Shown here: positions 9,673 to 18,251 of the stretch, one piece after another
Layout of the letters: each line of letters opens with the position of its first letter
How positions within the stretch are numbered: position 1 is the stretch's first letter
Assembly (NCBI GenBank): GCA_963675575.1
Contig: OY776378.1
Location: forward strand, 1,116,001 to 1,180,000
Direction of reading: 5' to 3'
Length of the DNA: 64,000 nt
Source: JAGLOK01 sp963675575
Lineage (GTDB): Bacteria > Bacillota > Clostridia > Christensenellales > UMGS416
Notes under the pieces: model-generated
Seen by the model: the letters and a program-made list of their open reading frames with translations, nothing else
Told to the model about the DNA's origin: nothing
The model's database searches: none
Position numbers and translations under genes: made by a program

Positions 9673-10346
9673 ATGATAAAATTAAATACAAAGCGATAAT
9701 AATACTCCTGCTGATAACGGCAGGTATTTTTATATTTGTATTTCCAGCAATTGAAAACAAATTGAATAACAATAAAAAGGATGAAATTATGAAAGTCATT
9801 GAAGAAGGCAAAGAGGTGATAGAAGTAAAATTACCAAAGAGCAATACTGTGGATGAAACTTATGACCTAAACACAGACTCTGCTTTTGTTCCATTGATTA
9901 CGCCTATACCAACAGTTAGACCGCTAAATGATAAAGTCGTTGATGAAGTGCAGGGCATAGGAATAATTGAAATAAAGAAAATAAGCTTGAAGCTTCCCGT
10001 TGTTGAAGGAGTTGATAATAAAAAGCTTAAAGTTGCAGTAGTTCATGTGCCTATGACTCCAGACATAGGAGCCATTGGTAATTGCATTATTGTCGGACAC
10101 AGGAACTATACGTATGGTGAAATGTTTAATCGACTGGATGAATTAAATGTCGGAGATATAATCAAAATTACAATGCTGGATGGTACAGAATATAAATATA
10201 AGGTATATGCCACAACAGTAATTGAGCCAGGAGATAATGAGCTGTTTAATTTTGAACGTGGACAGAAGAAACTTACACTTCTTACTTGCACCCCCATTAG
10301 GAAAGCAACACACAGATTATTGGTTATGGCGGAACTGATAGAATGA
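9669..10346 (+). CDS. Class D-like sortase encoded by the ICE
   Basis: This 225-aa membrane-anchored transpeptidase has an N-terminal transmembrane helix (about 8-25), a linker, and a sortase barrel from about residue 95. Visible catalytic residues are His144 (VGHRN), Cys207 (LLTCTPI) and Arg216 (THRLLV). Sortases cleave an LPxTG-like signal and attach the protein to the cell wall. The obvious substrate is the ICE adhesin at 35466 with its IPKTG signal. The start overlaps the primase-like gene (ATGA). A probable oriT follows the stop. The class assignment rests on the TLTC-type active site and length; class B or E is possible. Confidence 0.85.
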   Translation: MNDKIKYKAIIILLLITAGIFIFVFPAIENKLNNNKKDEIMKVIEEGKEVIEVKLPKSNTVDETYDLNTDSAFVPLITPIPTVRPLNDKVVDEVQGIGIIEIKKISLKLPVVEGVDNKKLKVAVVHVPMTPDIGAIGNCIIVGHRNYTYGEMFNRLDELNVGDIIKITMLDGTEYKYKVYATTVIEPGDNELFNFERGQKKLTLLTCTPIRKATHRLLVMAELIE

Positions 10347-10561
10347 TTTGTTTTTCTGCTTTAATATGCGACCGAAGGGAGCAATATATCAAGGAGCGAA
10401 GCGAAAGGAACTTCTTGTGCAAGATAAGGTATCGGATTTCCGATACCCTAAACAGCCAAAAAGCACAGCTTTTTGCAGATATACGTAGGTATTAGGAGGA
10501 TTTTAAACATCCGATTACTTGTATTTCTATCGGATTTTCATCGGATTACGAAAGGAGTAGT
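10347..10561 (+). other. Probable origin of transfer (oriT) and mob promoter region
   Basis: This 215-bp non-coding stretch lies before the accessory-protein and relaxase genes, the usual oriT position. It holds CTTG-TG-CAAG (10415-10424), a perfect 9-bp inverted repeat GGTATCGGA-TT-TCCGATACC (10428-10447), CAAAAAGC-ACA-GCTTTTTG (10457-10475), and three ATCGGATT boxes: one inverted at 10508-10516 and two direct at 10529 and 10540. The two direct boxes are 11 bp apart, one helical turn, as expected for ribbon-helix-helix binding. The nic site cannot be placed by eye. Confidence 0.6.
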
Positions 10562-11002
10562 ATGAAAAGCAAAGAAACTAAGAAAGTATCGTTTCTATTA
10601 CCAATGAACACATTCAATTCAATAGAAGAACTGTCGGCTAAAAGACTAATAACTCCAAGTGAGTTAATAAGAGAATATATAAACAAAGGATTATCAGTAG
10701 ATGCAACACTAGCAGATTTAGACAATATCCGTTCTAACATACGAGCGGAACTTGAGAGCTATCTAAAACCACAAGTAGAGAGAATCATAAAGTGTGTAAT
10801 AAAAGGCGGCATTGCATCATCTGCAGGATACTATTTAAATGCAAAAGCAATATCATGTTTTGTTCCGGAGCATTTGCAGTCAGAATATGAAAGTGCTTTG
10901 ATGGAAAGTAAAAAACTCGGTGTAGCACACATGCAAGTAAGAGATAGAAAAGTAGATGAATTCATGAAAGAAAGCGAAGATAAGCTTGATAAAAAAATAT
11001 GA
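10562..11002 (+). CDS. Ribbon-helix-helix accessory protein (MobC-like)
   Basis: The 146-aa protein begins with a basic ribbon-helix-helix pattern: beta strand KKVSFLLPMNTFNSIEEL followed by ITPSELIREYINKGL (residues 6-45). The rest is helical and charged, suited to oligomerisation. AAAGGAG lies just before the ATG. The position between the oriT-like region and the relaxase, and ATCGGATT boxes directly upstream, suggest that it binds oriT, helps load the relaxase and represses its own transcription. It has no enzymatic motif. CopG-type plasmid regulators have the same fold, so a purely regulatory role is possible. Confidence 0.7.
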   Translation: MKSKETKKVSFLLPMNTFNSIEELSAKRLITPSELIREYINKGLSVDATLADLDNIRSNIRAELESYLKPQVERIIKCVIKGGIASSAGYYLNAKAISCFVPEHLQSEYESALMESKKLGVAHMQVRDRKVDEFMKESEDKLDKKI

Positions 11003-11015
11003 GGAGTGATATCTA

Positions 11016-12281
11016 ATCGTATATAATCAACTATATTTATCTCCAATTAAACCGGGTTTAAGCAAATATATTGGCAACTACATCTCATACATAGCAAAGA
11101 ATAGTAAGTCAAAAGTAGTATTAAATCAAGGCATGGAACATGGTCTATTCGGATGTATCAAGGGCAAACATCTACCAACAAATGTTGAAGATCTAAATGA
11201 AACAATAAAATATGTAAGACAAAAATCACAAGATGATAGATGTATTTTATATCATGGGTTTATATCACTATCAGCTGAGGAGGTTATATCGCAAGGATAT
11301 AAAAACCGTACAAAATGGAAAGATCTTCTTGGTGACAAAATGAATGATGTTGCAAAAGCTAATAATATAAAAAGGGAAAACCTTGAATGGATATCAGCTT
11401 TTCACATGAAGAAAGATCAAAGCCATTGTCACATAATATTCTGGGATAAGAAACAAGAGATAAAAGATCCATACATACCAAAGAAAATGTTTGACGAAAA
11501 AATGGAATGGATACGAGGGCAGTTTGCTAAAGTTATATTCCAAGATGTATTTAAAGAATTATATAAAATAAAGGATGAAGCGTTCAGTGAGATTAGAGCA
11601 GAACTTCATCCTTTTTTTGATGACTTTAATACTATCGTAAATGATTCGACTGATGAGGAACATCAAACAATAATAGATGAATTATTAGCAATATCACCTG
11701 ATTACGCAAATGAAGAAATGGTAGACCCAATGATTTCAGACAGACAGCTGCAAGAGATAGCGAAAGAAATAATGCATATAAAAGATATCATCCCTGAAAA
11801 AGGCTCACTAAAATATGAGTATATGCCAACTGATATCAAAGAAGAAATTAATAAATCTTCAATGAATATCATCAAGAGTAATGCTGCTTGTAGAAGTGCA
11901 TATCATAAATACCTGGAAACAGCTGAAGAAATTCGAAAGATATATGCAGATGATCCTGAAAGTTTAAAGGAAACACGAGAATATGCACATAGCACAATCA
12001 TGAAAAGTGTTGGGAATAAAATTCTAAAAGCTGTAAAAGAGATATCAGGCATAGAACAAAAACTTGGCACAGAAAAATGGCACGAAAAACATGAGCTATA
12101 TGAAAAAGAAATTGCTGGGGAGTTAATCATGAATATAGCGTTTATGTTAAGCCGTGGATCAAAAAGCAATTTAACAAAAGCTAATCGATTACGAAGCAGT
12201 GAACTCTCAAAGCAAGCACGAATTGAACTAGCAAAGAAACTTGAAAACAAATCTAATGACTGGGGACAGTATGATAGATGA
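11016..12281 (+). CDS. mobL: MobL-type relaxase with an apparent ATC start
   Basis: The product fits the MobL relaxase family: NQLYLSPIKPGLSKYIGNYI, NQGMEHGLFGCIKG, LYHGFISLSAEEV and the histidine cluster HMKKDQSHCHIIFWD, likely the metal site used to nick oriT. The first ATG (11133) would remove about 40 family-like residues. The frame is open back to 11010 but has no ATG, GTG, TTG or CTG before 11133. GGAG at 11003-11006 is nine bases before ATC (11016), which lies where a start codon is expected, so I annotate from there. The alternatives are a start mutation, a sequencing error or weak use of the 11133 ATG. A terminator-like hairpin lies in the middle of the gene. The stop overlaps the leading edge of the next frame. 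Confidence 0.75.
   Translation: MVYNQLYLSPIKPGLSKYIGNYISYIAKNSKSKVVLNQGMEHGLFGCIKGKHLPTNVEDLNETIKYVRQKSQDDRCILYHGFISLSAEEVISQGYKNRTKWKDLLGDKMNDVAKANNIKRENLEWISAFHMKKDQSHCHIIFWDKKQEIKDPYIPKKMFDEKMEWIRGQFAKVIFQDVFKELYKIKDEAFSEIRAELHPFFDDFNTIVNDSTDEEHQTIIDELLAISPDYANEEMVDPMISDRQLQEIAKEIMHIKDIIPEKGSLKYEYMPTDIKEEINKSSMNIIKSNAACRSAYHKYLETAEEIRKIYADDPESLKETREYAHSTIMKSVGNKILKAVKEISGIEQKLGTEKWHEKHELYEKEIAGELIMNIAFMLSRGSKSNLTKANRLRSSELSKQARIELAKKLENKSNDWGQYDR
11571..11618 (+). terminator. Intragenic terminator-like hairpin inside the relaxase gene
   Basis: AAGGATGAAG (11571-11580) pairs perfectly over 10 bp with CTTCATCCTT (11604-11613), then five more T. The stem and T-tract match an intrinsic terminator although translation continues through it. 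Confidence 0.55.
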
Positions 12282-12292
12282 ATGGAGGAAAT

Positions 12293-12772
12293 ATGGAAAG
12301 AAAGAATCATGAGGAGTTTAAAAAACTGTTTGAAAAAGCTCCGGAACTAAATGCAAACGATTTGAAAGCGGGATATAAAAAATTACTAGAATTTGATGGT
12401 ATAGTACTAGCAGCCAAGAGATATGAAAACAGAATGCCCGAACATGAGTATGAATTTGTGACGTGGCAGCGTGGTACAGATAATGGTGTGTGCTGGGGAC
12501 ATTACACAACTAATTATAATGCTGCAAAAGAAGACTTTGCCAAACGATGCGGTTTAATACCAAAAGGTCGTATGTTCGATGAAAGTGAATTACTAATAAT
12601 TCATAGCGGACTTGTGAAAGCTGGAACATTTCCAGACCTTGACCATGCTACAAGAAAAGGTATTGGACAGATTGTTGAAAAGATTGAAGGACTTGAACTT
12701 GAAGCATTGAAGGAATTTTTGTATGAAGATAAACTAATGGTAATGGATAATTCTATGGAACTTGAGCCATGA
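12293..12772 (+). CDS. Hypothetical ICE protein, 159 aa
   Basis: The ATG at 12293 is preceded by GGAGG; an in-frame ATG at 12278 overlaps the relaxase stop and is a less likely start. The protein is soluble, with a charged helical N-terminus (ERKNHEEFKKLFEKAPEL), a Trp/Tyr-rich central stretch (EFVTWQRGTDNGVCWGHY) and a helical C-terminus. I do not recognise a domain. The stop overlaps the coupling-protein start by four bases, so it is probably made with the mobilisation proteins. Confidence 0.75.
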   Translation: MERKNHEEFKKLFEKAPELNANDLKAGYKKLLEFDGIVLAAKRYENRMPEHEYEFVTWQRGTDNGVCWGHYTTNYNAAKEDFAKRCGLIPKGRMFDESELLIIHSGLVKAGTFPDLDHATRKGIGQIVEKIEGLELEALKEFLYEDKLMVMDNSMELEP

Positions 12773-14667
12773 AAAAGAAACTAATCATATTTGTAGCACT
12801 GCTTCCAATTGGAGTAGTAATAAGCTTGTACTTAACATCTATAATTCATCTAAGTATAAACAAAAAGCTTCTAGACATTGATCTTCTAAAACTTAATTAT
12901 TGCATAAATATAGTCGCAACTGACAAAACAGCACAGTTGCTTTTTTTATGCTTGAATTTAGTGATGTTACTTTATGTAATAATGCTGATATTTAACAATA
13001 AAAGCAGTGTCTATGAAAGTGAGCTAAAAAAGATAACAGACAAGATATCAACTCCTGTATCAGCAGGACAAAGGCAACATGGTTCAGCAAAATGGCTTAA
13101 TAAAAAAGAATTTGATAAATGCTTTGATTATCATTTGTTGAGTAACTGTGAATCACCTGATAAAGGTGGAGCGGTTATTGGTATGTACAAGAACAAATTC
13201 ATTAATAAGAATAAAGAGAAGATATATTATATCGGAGATGATATTCACACCCTTTGCATTGGTTCAACTCGAAGCGGTAAAAGTCGTAATGTTGTACTTC
13301 AAAGTATTGGTTTAATGGGACTTGCTGGCGAGAGTATGATCACAAGTGATCCAAAGGGAGAGCTCTTTCAATATACTTATCCATATCTTGAAAGTCTGGG
13401 CTATGAAGTAATAACACTAGATTTCAAAAATCCTATGAAGAGCAGTAGATATAACTTTCTACAAAATGTAATAGATGCTATAAATGCAGATGATATTCCA
13501 AAAGCGATTGACTATGCATGGGATATTACAAGTTCTCTTGTTGGTGAATCAAAAGGCGAACGAATTTGGAATGATGGTGAGTCATCAATTATTGCAAGCA
13601 GTATATTAGCTGTGATCTATGATAATAAGGCAAATCCTGAATATCAGAATCTTACCAATGTATATTACTTTATTGCAAACATGTGCCATATGTCAGAAAA
13701 GAATTTACCACTCAATAAGTATATGAAGACATTATCACCAACTCATCCTGCAAAAGCATTATTGGGTATATCGGATGTGGCACCATCAAGGACAAGAGGC
13801 TCATTCTTCACATCAGCACTTACTACATTAAGACTATTTACAAATCCACTAATATACTCGATGACATGTACAAGCGATTTCAGACCACAGGATACTGGGG
13901 TTATTAAACGTGCACTGTTCATGATATTACCAGATGAGAAAACAACGTATTATTCACTTGCAAGTTTATTCATATCGCAGCATTATGAATTACTAATAAA
14001 TGTAGCTGACAAGCGTGGGGGTAGACTCGAAAGACGAGTTAATCTATTACTTGATGAGTTTGGTAATTTCTCCAAGATACCATCATTTGCAAACAAGCTT
14101 ACAGTGGGAGGTGGACGAGGAATACGTTTCAATTTATTTGTACAATCGCTAGCGCAGATCGAAGAGAAATACGGACGAGAAAACGCCACAACAATCAGAG
14201 GCAACTGTGCAATTTGGATTTACCTTTGTGCCGACGAACAACATACATTAGACGAAATCAGTAAGAGATTAGGTAATTATACAGTCGCAACTCATTCAAA
14301 GAGTAGTTCATATGGCAGTCGTTCATCGGGCAGCTCATCATCCAGTGTTAATCTAACGGGAAGAGCATTACTTACACCAGATGAAGTGAGATTGATTGAC
14401 AGACCAAATAGCCTCATAACATCAAGGAATAATCCAGCAATACTAAATGCTCCTGATCTATCAGAGTATAAGTTCAATGAAATGTTTGGGCTGGGAGACG
14501 AAGAACACAATAGACAAGTGCGTGAGGAACGTGAAAACAAAAGAACTGAAAGAAAAGAAACTATCGGTGATATAAAACTATGGGGTATATGGGATAGATT
14601 CAATGGCGCAGCTCAAAGATATCACGAGAATAAGGCAGGCTATCATCCTGCTGAACTTGACGATTAA
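12769..14667 (+). CDS. traG: VirD4/TraG-type conjugative coupling protein
   Basis: The 632-aa inner-membrane ATPase links the relaxase-DNA complex to the transfer channel. Two N-terminal membrane helices (about 5-25 and 60-80) precede the motor domain. Walker A is GSTRSGKS (about 165-172) and Walker B is LLLDEFGNF (about 427-435), followed by a GGGRGIRF-type motif and a Gln/Ser-rich tail. Length and motif order match the VirD4/TraG family. ATG overlaps the upstream stop (ATGA). A terminator-like hairpin falls in the second membrane-helix coding region near codon 50. It lies in the transfer operon just before the pilin-like gene. Confidence 0.92.
   Translation: MKKKLIIFVALLPIGVVISLYLTSIIHLSINKKLLDIDLLKLNYCINIVATDKTAQLLFLCLNLVMLLYVIMLIFNNKSSVYESELKKITDKISTPVSAGQRQHGSAKWLNKKEFDKCFDYHLLSNCESPDKGGAVIGMYKNKFINKNKEKIYYIGDDIHTLCIGSTRSGKSRNVVLQSIGLMGLAGESMITSDPKGELFQYTYPYLESLGYEVITLDFKNPMKSSRYNFLQNVIDAINADDIPKAIDYAWDITSSLVGESKGERIWNDGESSIIASSILAVIYDNKANPEYQNLTNVYYFIANMCHMSEKNLPLNKYMKTLSPTHPAKALLGISDVAPSRTRGSFFTSALTTLRLFTNPLIYSMTCTSDFRPQDTGVIKRALFMILPDEKTTYYSLASLFISQHYELLINVADKRGGRLERRVNLLLDEFGNFSKIPSFANKLTVGGGRGIRFNLFVQSLAQIEEKYGRENATTIRGNCAIWIYLCADEQHTLDEISKRLGNYTVATHSKSSSYGSRSSGSSSSSVNLTGRALLTPDEVRLIDRPNSLITSRNNPAILNAPDLSEYKFNEMFGLGDEEHNRQVREERENKRTERKETIGDIKLWGIWDRFNGAAQRYHENKAGYHPAELDD
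12916..12947 (+). terminator. Intragenic terminator-like hairpin early in traG
   Basis: GCAACTG (12916-12922) pairs with CAGTTGC (12934-12940), immediately followed by seven T. It lies about 150 bases into the coupling-protein gene, a position suited to attenuation. Confidence 0.55.
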
Positions 14668-14686
14668 TAAAATTTGGAGGATAGAC

Positions 14687-15025
14687 ATGAAAAGGAAAAT
14701 TATTAAATTACTAAAGAAGACAACAATACTTACTACAACATTTCTTGCCCTGGTACTTATACAAACAACAGCATTTGCAGATGTGGGCACATCAAAGCTT
14801 GCTACAGGTACAGAAGCCTTGATTTCGGACTTAACCACATGGCTTATGATAGTTGCTCCAGTGGCCACTGTACTGCTTGTAGTCTACTATCTTATCCGTA
14901 AATCTGCTGCCGATGAAATGGATGCGAAAAAATGGAACAGTAGGATTGTAGTTTCGCTTGTATCGTGTATTGGCGCGGTGCTTGCGAGTGTTATTGTTAA
15001 TCTTTTAATTGGGTACTATCAATAG
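14687..15025 (+). CDS. VirB2/Maff2-like conjugative pilin or channel protein
   Basis: The 112-aa product has a signal peptide (about 1-30, ending near AFADVG) and two membrane segments: LTTWLMIVAPVATVLLVVYYLI and a C-terminal IVVSLVSCIGAVLASVIVNLLIG. Small two-helix proteins of this type sit between VirD4 and VirB6 in Firmicutes ICEs and are likely pilin or channel subunits. The start at 14687 follows TTGGAGG; a longer frame from 14603 runs inside traG and lacks a binding site. A terminator hairpin directly overlaps the stop. The next expected gene, virB6, lies 11.3 kb downstream because of an inserted island. Confidence 0.75.
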   Translation: MKRKIIKLLKKTTILTTTFLALVLIQTTAFADVGTSKLATGTEALISDLTTWLMIVAPVATVLLVVYYLIRKSAADEMDAKKWNSRIVVSLVSCIGAVLASVIVNLLIGYYQ

Positions 15026-15050
15026 CATATTATGACAAGATATGCTTTTT
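15025..15050 (+). terminator. Terminator after the VirB2-like gene
   Basis: GCATAT and ATATGC arms around a nine-base loop are followed by TTTTT. It overlaps the stop codon of the pilin-like gene and would end the left part of the transfer operon just before the inserted island. Confidence 0.6.
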
Positions 15051-15234
15051 ATTGTTGGGAAATAGTGGTATGATATATGTGTTCAGTGGTAGAGAGTTTG
15101 TCTATAATGGAAAGTTAGCGCGACGCTGTATTATATCAAAAAATATCATTAGGCTTAACCTGAAAACGAATAAAATAAGAAAAATTACTCGTATCTATAG
15201 ATTATATATTGTTAACTATATAGCTACAATTCGC

Positions 15235-15507
15235 TTAATTAAACATTAATGCAAGTGGGTTAGAGTTTACTGCAGATTGCATTTGTTGCTCATCAACATG
15301 GGTATATATTTGGGTTGTTGCAATACTCTCATGTCCAAGAATTTGTTGTAATGAGCGGATATCTACCTTACCGTATTTATACATTAAAGTTGCTGCTGTA
15401 TGTCGAAGCTTATGAGTGGATATAGTTGAATCATCTAATCCAGCAGCTAGCACATACTTTTTAACAACATTTTGTATTCCATGGGTTGAAAGTCGTGTAT
15501 GTGATCG
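15235..15507 (-). pseudogene. C-terminal fragment of a tyrosine recombinase split by IS256
   Basis: The minus-strand frame carries the C-terminal catalytic part of a XerC/D-like recombinase: HKLRHTAATLMYKYG (His, Arg), LGHESIATTQIYTHV (His and nucleophile Tyr), then a short tail to the TAA at 15235-15237. Upstream residues RLSTHGIQNVVKKYVLAAGL run up to the IS junction. Joined through TGTGATCG to the fragment at 17031-17701 it restores one recombinase of about 310 residues. The catalytic residues look intact, so precise excision of the IS would restore the gene. Confidence 0.85.
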
Positions 15508-17030
15508 GAGCCTGTGAAAAATTTTCTGTAAAAGCCAACTGTGATAAAATAAAACACAGGAGGCTTTTTAATTATGGGAAGACCGAGAAAGAAACTGGTA
15601 AGCGAGGGAAAGTCAAACATCATAAAACAACTTTTGCAGGAGTACGATATCGAAACGCCGCAGGATATCGAAGCAGCATTGCGGGAGTTACTTGGTGGCA
15701 CAATTCAAAACATGCTGGAAAGTGAAATAGTAGAGCAGATGGAGCAAGCAGAGCTTGAAGATCCAACATATTCTGATTCTAGAAACGGGTACAAACCAAA
15801 GACACTTAAAAGCAATTATGGTGAAGTTCCGATACAGGTACCTCAAGATAGAAACAGCGATTTTGAACCGAAGGTAGTACCAAAACATCAAAGGGATATT
15901 TCGGAAATCGAAGGCAAGATAATCAGCATGTATGCCAAAGGAATGAGCACACGGCAGATATCCGACCAGATACAGGATATCTATGGGTTTGATGTAAGCG
16001 AAAGCCTGGTCACGGGTATCACAAACAAGATAATGCCGGAAATAGAAGCGTGGCAGAAAAGACCGTTGTCAGCTATATATCCAATAGTATTTATCGATGC
16101 GATAGTATTCAATGTGCGTGATAACGGCGTAATCAAAAAGCAGGCGGCATATATAATTCTGGGAGTAAGCGAAGAAGGTCATAAAGAGGTTCTTACCATC
16201 ACAATCGGCGAGACAGAAAGCTCGAAGTACTGGTTATCAGTGCTTAACGAGCTTAAAAACCGCGGAGTGCAAGATATTTTGTTGTTGTGTGCTGATGGCT
16301 TGTCTGGGATTAAAGAAGCCATAGAAGCAGCATATCCGCTTACAGAATACCAGCGCTGCATCGTCCATGTTGTGAGGAACACGCTTAAATATGTATCACA
16401 CAAAGACAAGAAAGCTTTTGCTGCTGATTTGAAAACAATCTATCACGCAAGCGACGAACAGTCTGGGCACGAACGTATGCTTCACGTTGCAGAAAAATGG
16501 GAAAGCAAATATCCAAATTCAATGAAACGCTGGGAAGATAATTGGGATGTCATAAGTCCCATGTTCAAGTTTTCATCCGAAGTCAGGAAGGTAATTTATA
16601 CGACCAATGCTATCGAAAGCCTTAATAGTGGATACCGACGCCTGAACCGCCAAAGAAGCGTTTTCCCAAGCAGTACGGCTTTGCTCAAGGCTCTTTATCT
16701 TGCTACTTTTGAGCTGACAAAAAGATGGACCGGGACTTTAAGAAATTGGGGGCCTGTCCACGGTGAATTGGCTATCATGTATCCTGATCGGTTAAGCTGA
16801 AACGGTTAAATCCTTGACAAACAAAAATGAAAATGCTACTTTTTAAACATCGGTATGGGAAATTGCAGTCTAATGCTATCAATTTTCAGTACTGATGCAC
16901 CACTAAAGACTTGCTCTGTTTTCAATTCTGATATTGCTAAATATAAGGCAATAAAAAACTGATTAACGAGTAAAAACATTATCAAATCAATGTCACAGAT
17001 AGGCATTTACAGAAAAAAATTCACGCGCCC
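15508..17030 (+). mobile_element. IS256-family insertion sequence, complete, with 8-bp target duplication
   Basis: The element is 1523 bp. Its ends are imperfect inverted repeats of about 22 bp (left starts GAGCCTGTGAAAA, right inward GGGCGCGTGAA, both ending TTTTCTGT). It is flanked by direct TGTGATCG copies at 15500-15507 and 17031-17038; an 8-bp duplication is typical of IS256-family elements. It encodes one intact transposase. Duplication and ORF are both intact, which suggests a recent insertion. It breaks a tyrosine recombinase gene of opposite orientation. Confidence 0.92.
15574..16800 (+). CDS. IS256-family (mutator-type) transposase
   Basis: The 408-aa DDE transposase has the mutator-type order: N-terminal helical DNA-binding part, ETYSDSRNGYKPK-like region near 65-75, first Asp in VFIDAIVFNVRDN (about 172), second Asp in CADGLSGIKEA (about 239) and Glu in AIESLN (about 347). 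It catalyses cut/copy transposition of the surrounding IS. Start ATG follows AGGAGGC with good spacing. Length equals the usual 390-410 residues and no frameshift is seen, so it is probably active. Confidence 0.93.
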   Translation: MGRPRKKLVSEGKSNIIKQLLQEYDIETPQDIEAALRELLGGTIQNMLESEIVEQMEQAELEDPTYSDSRNGYKPKTLKSNYGEVPIQVPQDRNSDFEPKVVPKHQRDISEIEGKIISMYAKGMSTRQISDQIQDIYGFDVSESLVTGITNKIMPEIEAWQKRPLSAIYPIVFIDAIVFNVRDNGVIKKQAAYIILGVSEEGHKEVLTITIGETESSKYWLSVLNELKNRGVQDILLLCADGLSGIKEAIEAAYPLTEYQRCIVHVVRNTLKYVSHKDKKAFAADLKTIYHASDEQSGHERMLHVAEKWESKYPNSMKRWEDNWDVISPMFKFSSEVRKVIYTTNAIESLNSGYRRLNRQRSVFPSSTALLKALYLATFELTKRWTGTLRNWGPVHGELAIMYPDRLS

Positions 17031-17701
17031 TGTGATCGCGAAACAAAAAGTGCATTCGTATCTGGCTTTAGATTTTGTCTCTCTTGCAACCATTTAAATA
17101 TAGCTTTTTTTGCTGCAGGAGTTAGGAATATTTTACGTTCTTTATTTCCTTTTCCGCAGATAGTCAGGGAGTTATTATCAACTTGATCAATATTTAAGCT
17201 AGCAATCTCAGACAATCGTAGTGCACAGTTTAATAATATTGTAATAATGCAATGGTCTCTAGTTGAACTATGGCACGCAATCAATAATTTAACCGATTCT
17301 TCTAAGGTAAGATATTTGGGGAGACGCTTGGGCAGTCGGGGTGACTCTAACCCATCTGCAATATTATTGTCAATTAGGCAGGCCTTTGATTTTAGATATT
17401 TCCAAAATTGACGCAAAGAAACGATTTTTCTGGCTCGAGTGCCGGGAGAAGAATGAAGTTGTTCTTGACAATAAGTGATAAATGAATACATATCAGCTAG
17501 TGAGATCGAATTAATAAAGTCAATATCAACCCAGCTAAAGTCATTGTCTCTTACTGGATATGAACGAGTTTTGGATAGGAAACGAAAAAACATAAGTATA
17601 TCAGTGCGATATTCTTTGATAGTGTTTTCAGCACGGCATTTAATTATGGTTAGATAGTTGAGGTATTGCTCTAGTATTTGACATGATTTATTAGATTGCA
17701 T
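17021..17701 (-). pseudogene. N-terminal fragment of a tyrosine recombinase split by IS256
   Basis: Reading from ATG (17701) with GGAGGG seven bases upstream, the frame encodes the SAM-like core-binding domain (residues about 10-100) and the start of the catalytic domain with the first Arg (CALRLSEIASL) and the Lys strand (GKGNKERKIFL). After NALFVSRS it runs into the IS and stops within the IS right end. The rest lies at 15235-15507. A longer frame upstream to 17755 lacks a good ribosome binding site. This XerC/D-like recombinase borders the inserted island and is a candidate for having mobilised it. Confidence 0.85.
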
Positions 17702-18251
17702 AATAATCCCTCCATAAAATATTATTTTCATAGTTATTCTAAATATCTGAATCACCTTATAATTATCATATATAAAAATAGAAATTATTAAATAAATTTT
17801 TTAAGCTTGAACGAGTTACATTGGGGGACATCTTGAATATCTTTACCATGTTTTTTGAACAAACTGATCTGTAGAAGCTCTAACGAAAGAATACACAGCC
17901 GTGTTTGCAAGCCTCATGCAAATAACTAGGTTGCGTTATACATTCAATATTATTAAACTTAATAGGGACCAATACATAGAAAAGTTTAATAAGGCGATAT
18001 CATAATATTGAAAATTATATTATAACAAAGTTGGTATTGTGTCCAGTTTCCTGACATTTTGTTTAGACTGATTTTTAGGAGAAGGTCAGGATTTATAAGC
18101 TCAAAAGGGCACAAGCATAATGCAGAATAAACAATTTACATAAATATAAAGCTATATACTTAAATGGGATATTTTGATATAATATTGTCATTAAAAGTTT
18201 TCATTGAACCATAAGAAATAATTCTTGGAGTATTTGAAAGCGAGGAATAAA
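17702..18251. other. Divergent intergenic region between recombinase and solute-binding gene
   Basis: These 550 bases separate the leftward recombinase from the rightward sensory genes and must hold both promoters. I see an extended -10 at 18175-18183 for the rightward unit and AT-rich sequence elsewhere; no ORF, tRNA or repeat array is visible. Confidence 0.5.
18175..18183 (+). promoter_or_regulatory. Extended -10 promoter for the sensory gene cluster
   Basis: TGATATAAT is an extended -10 element (TGn plus TATAAT) about 69 bases before the solute-binding protein start. No strong -35 lies at 17 bp, which is usual for extended -10 promoters. Confidence 0.45.

Noticed and set aside
15052..15249. 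65-codon plus-strand ORF after the VirB2 terminator
   Set aside because: No ribosome binding site, composition like random AT-rich sequence, and it runs antisense into the end of the recombinase fragment.
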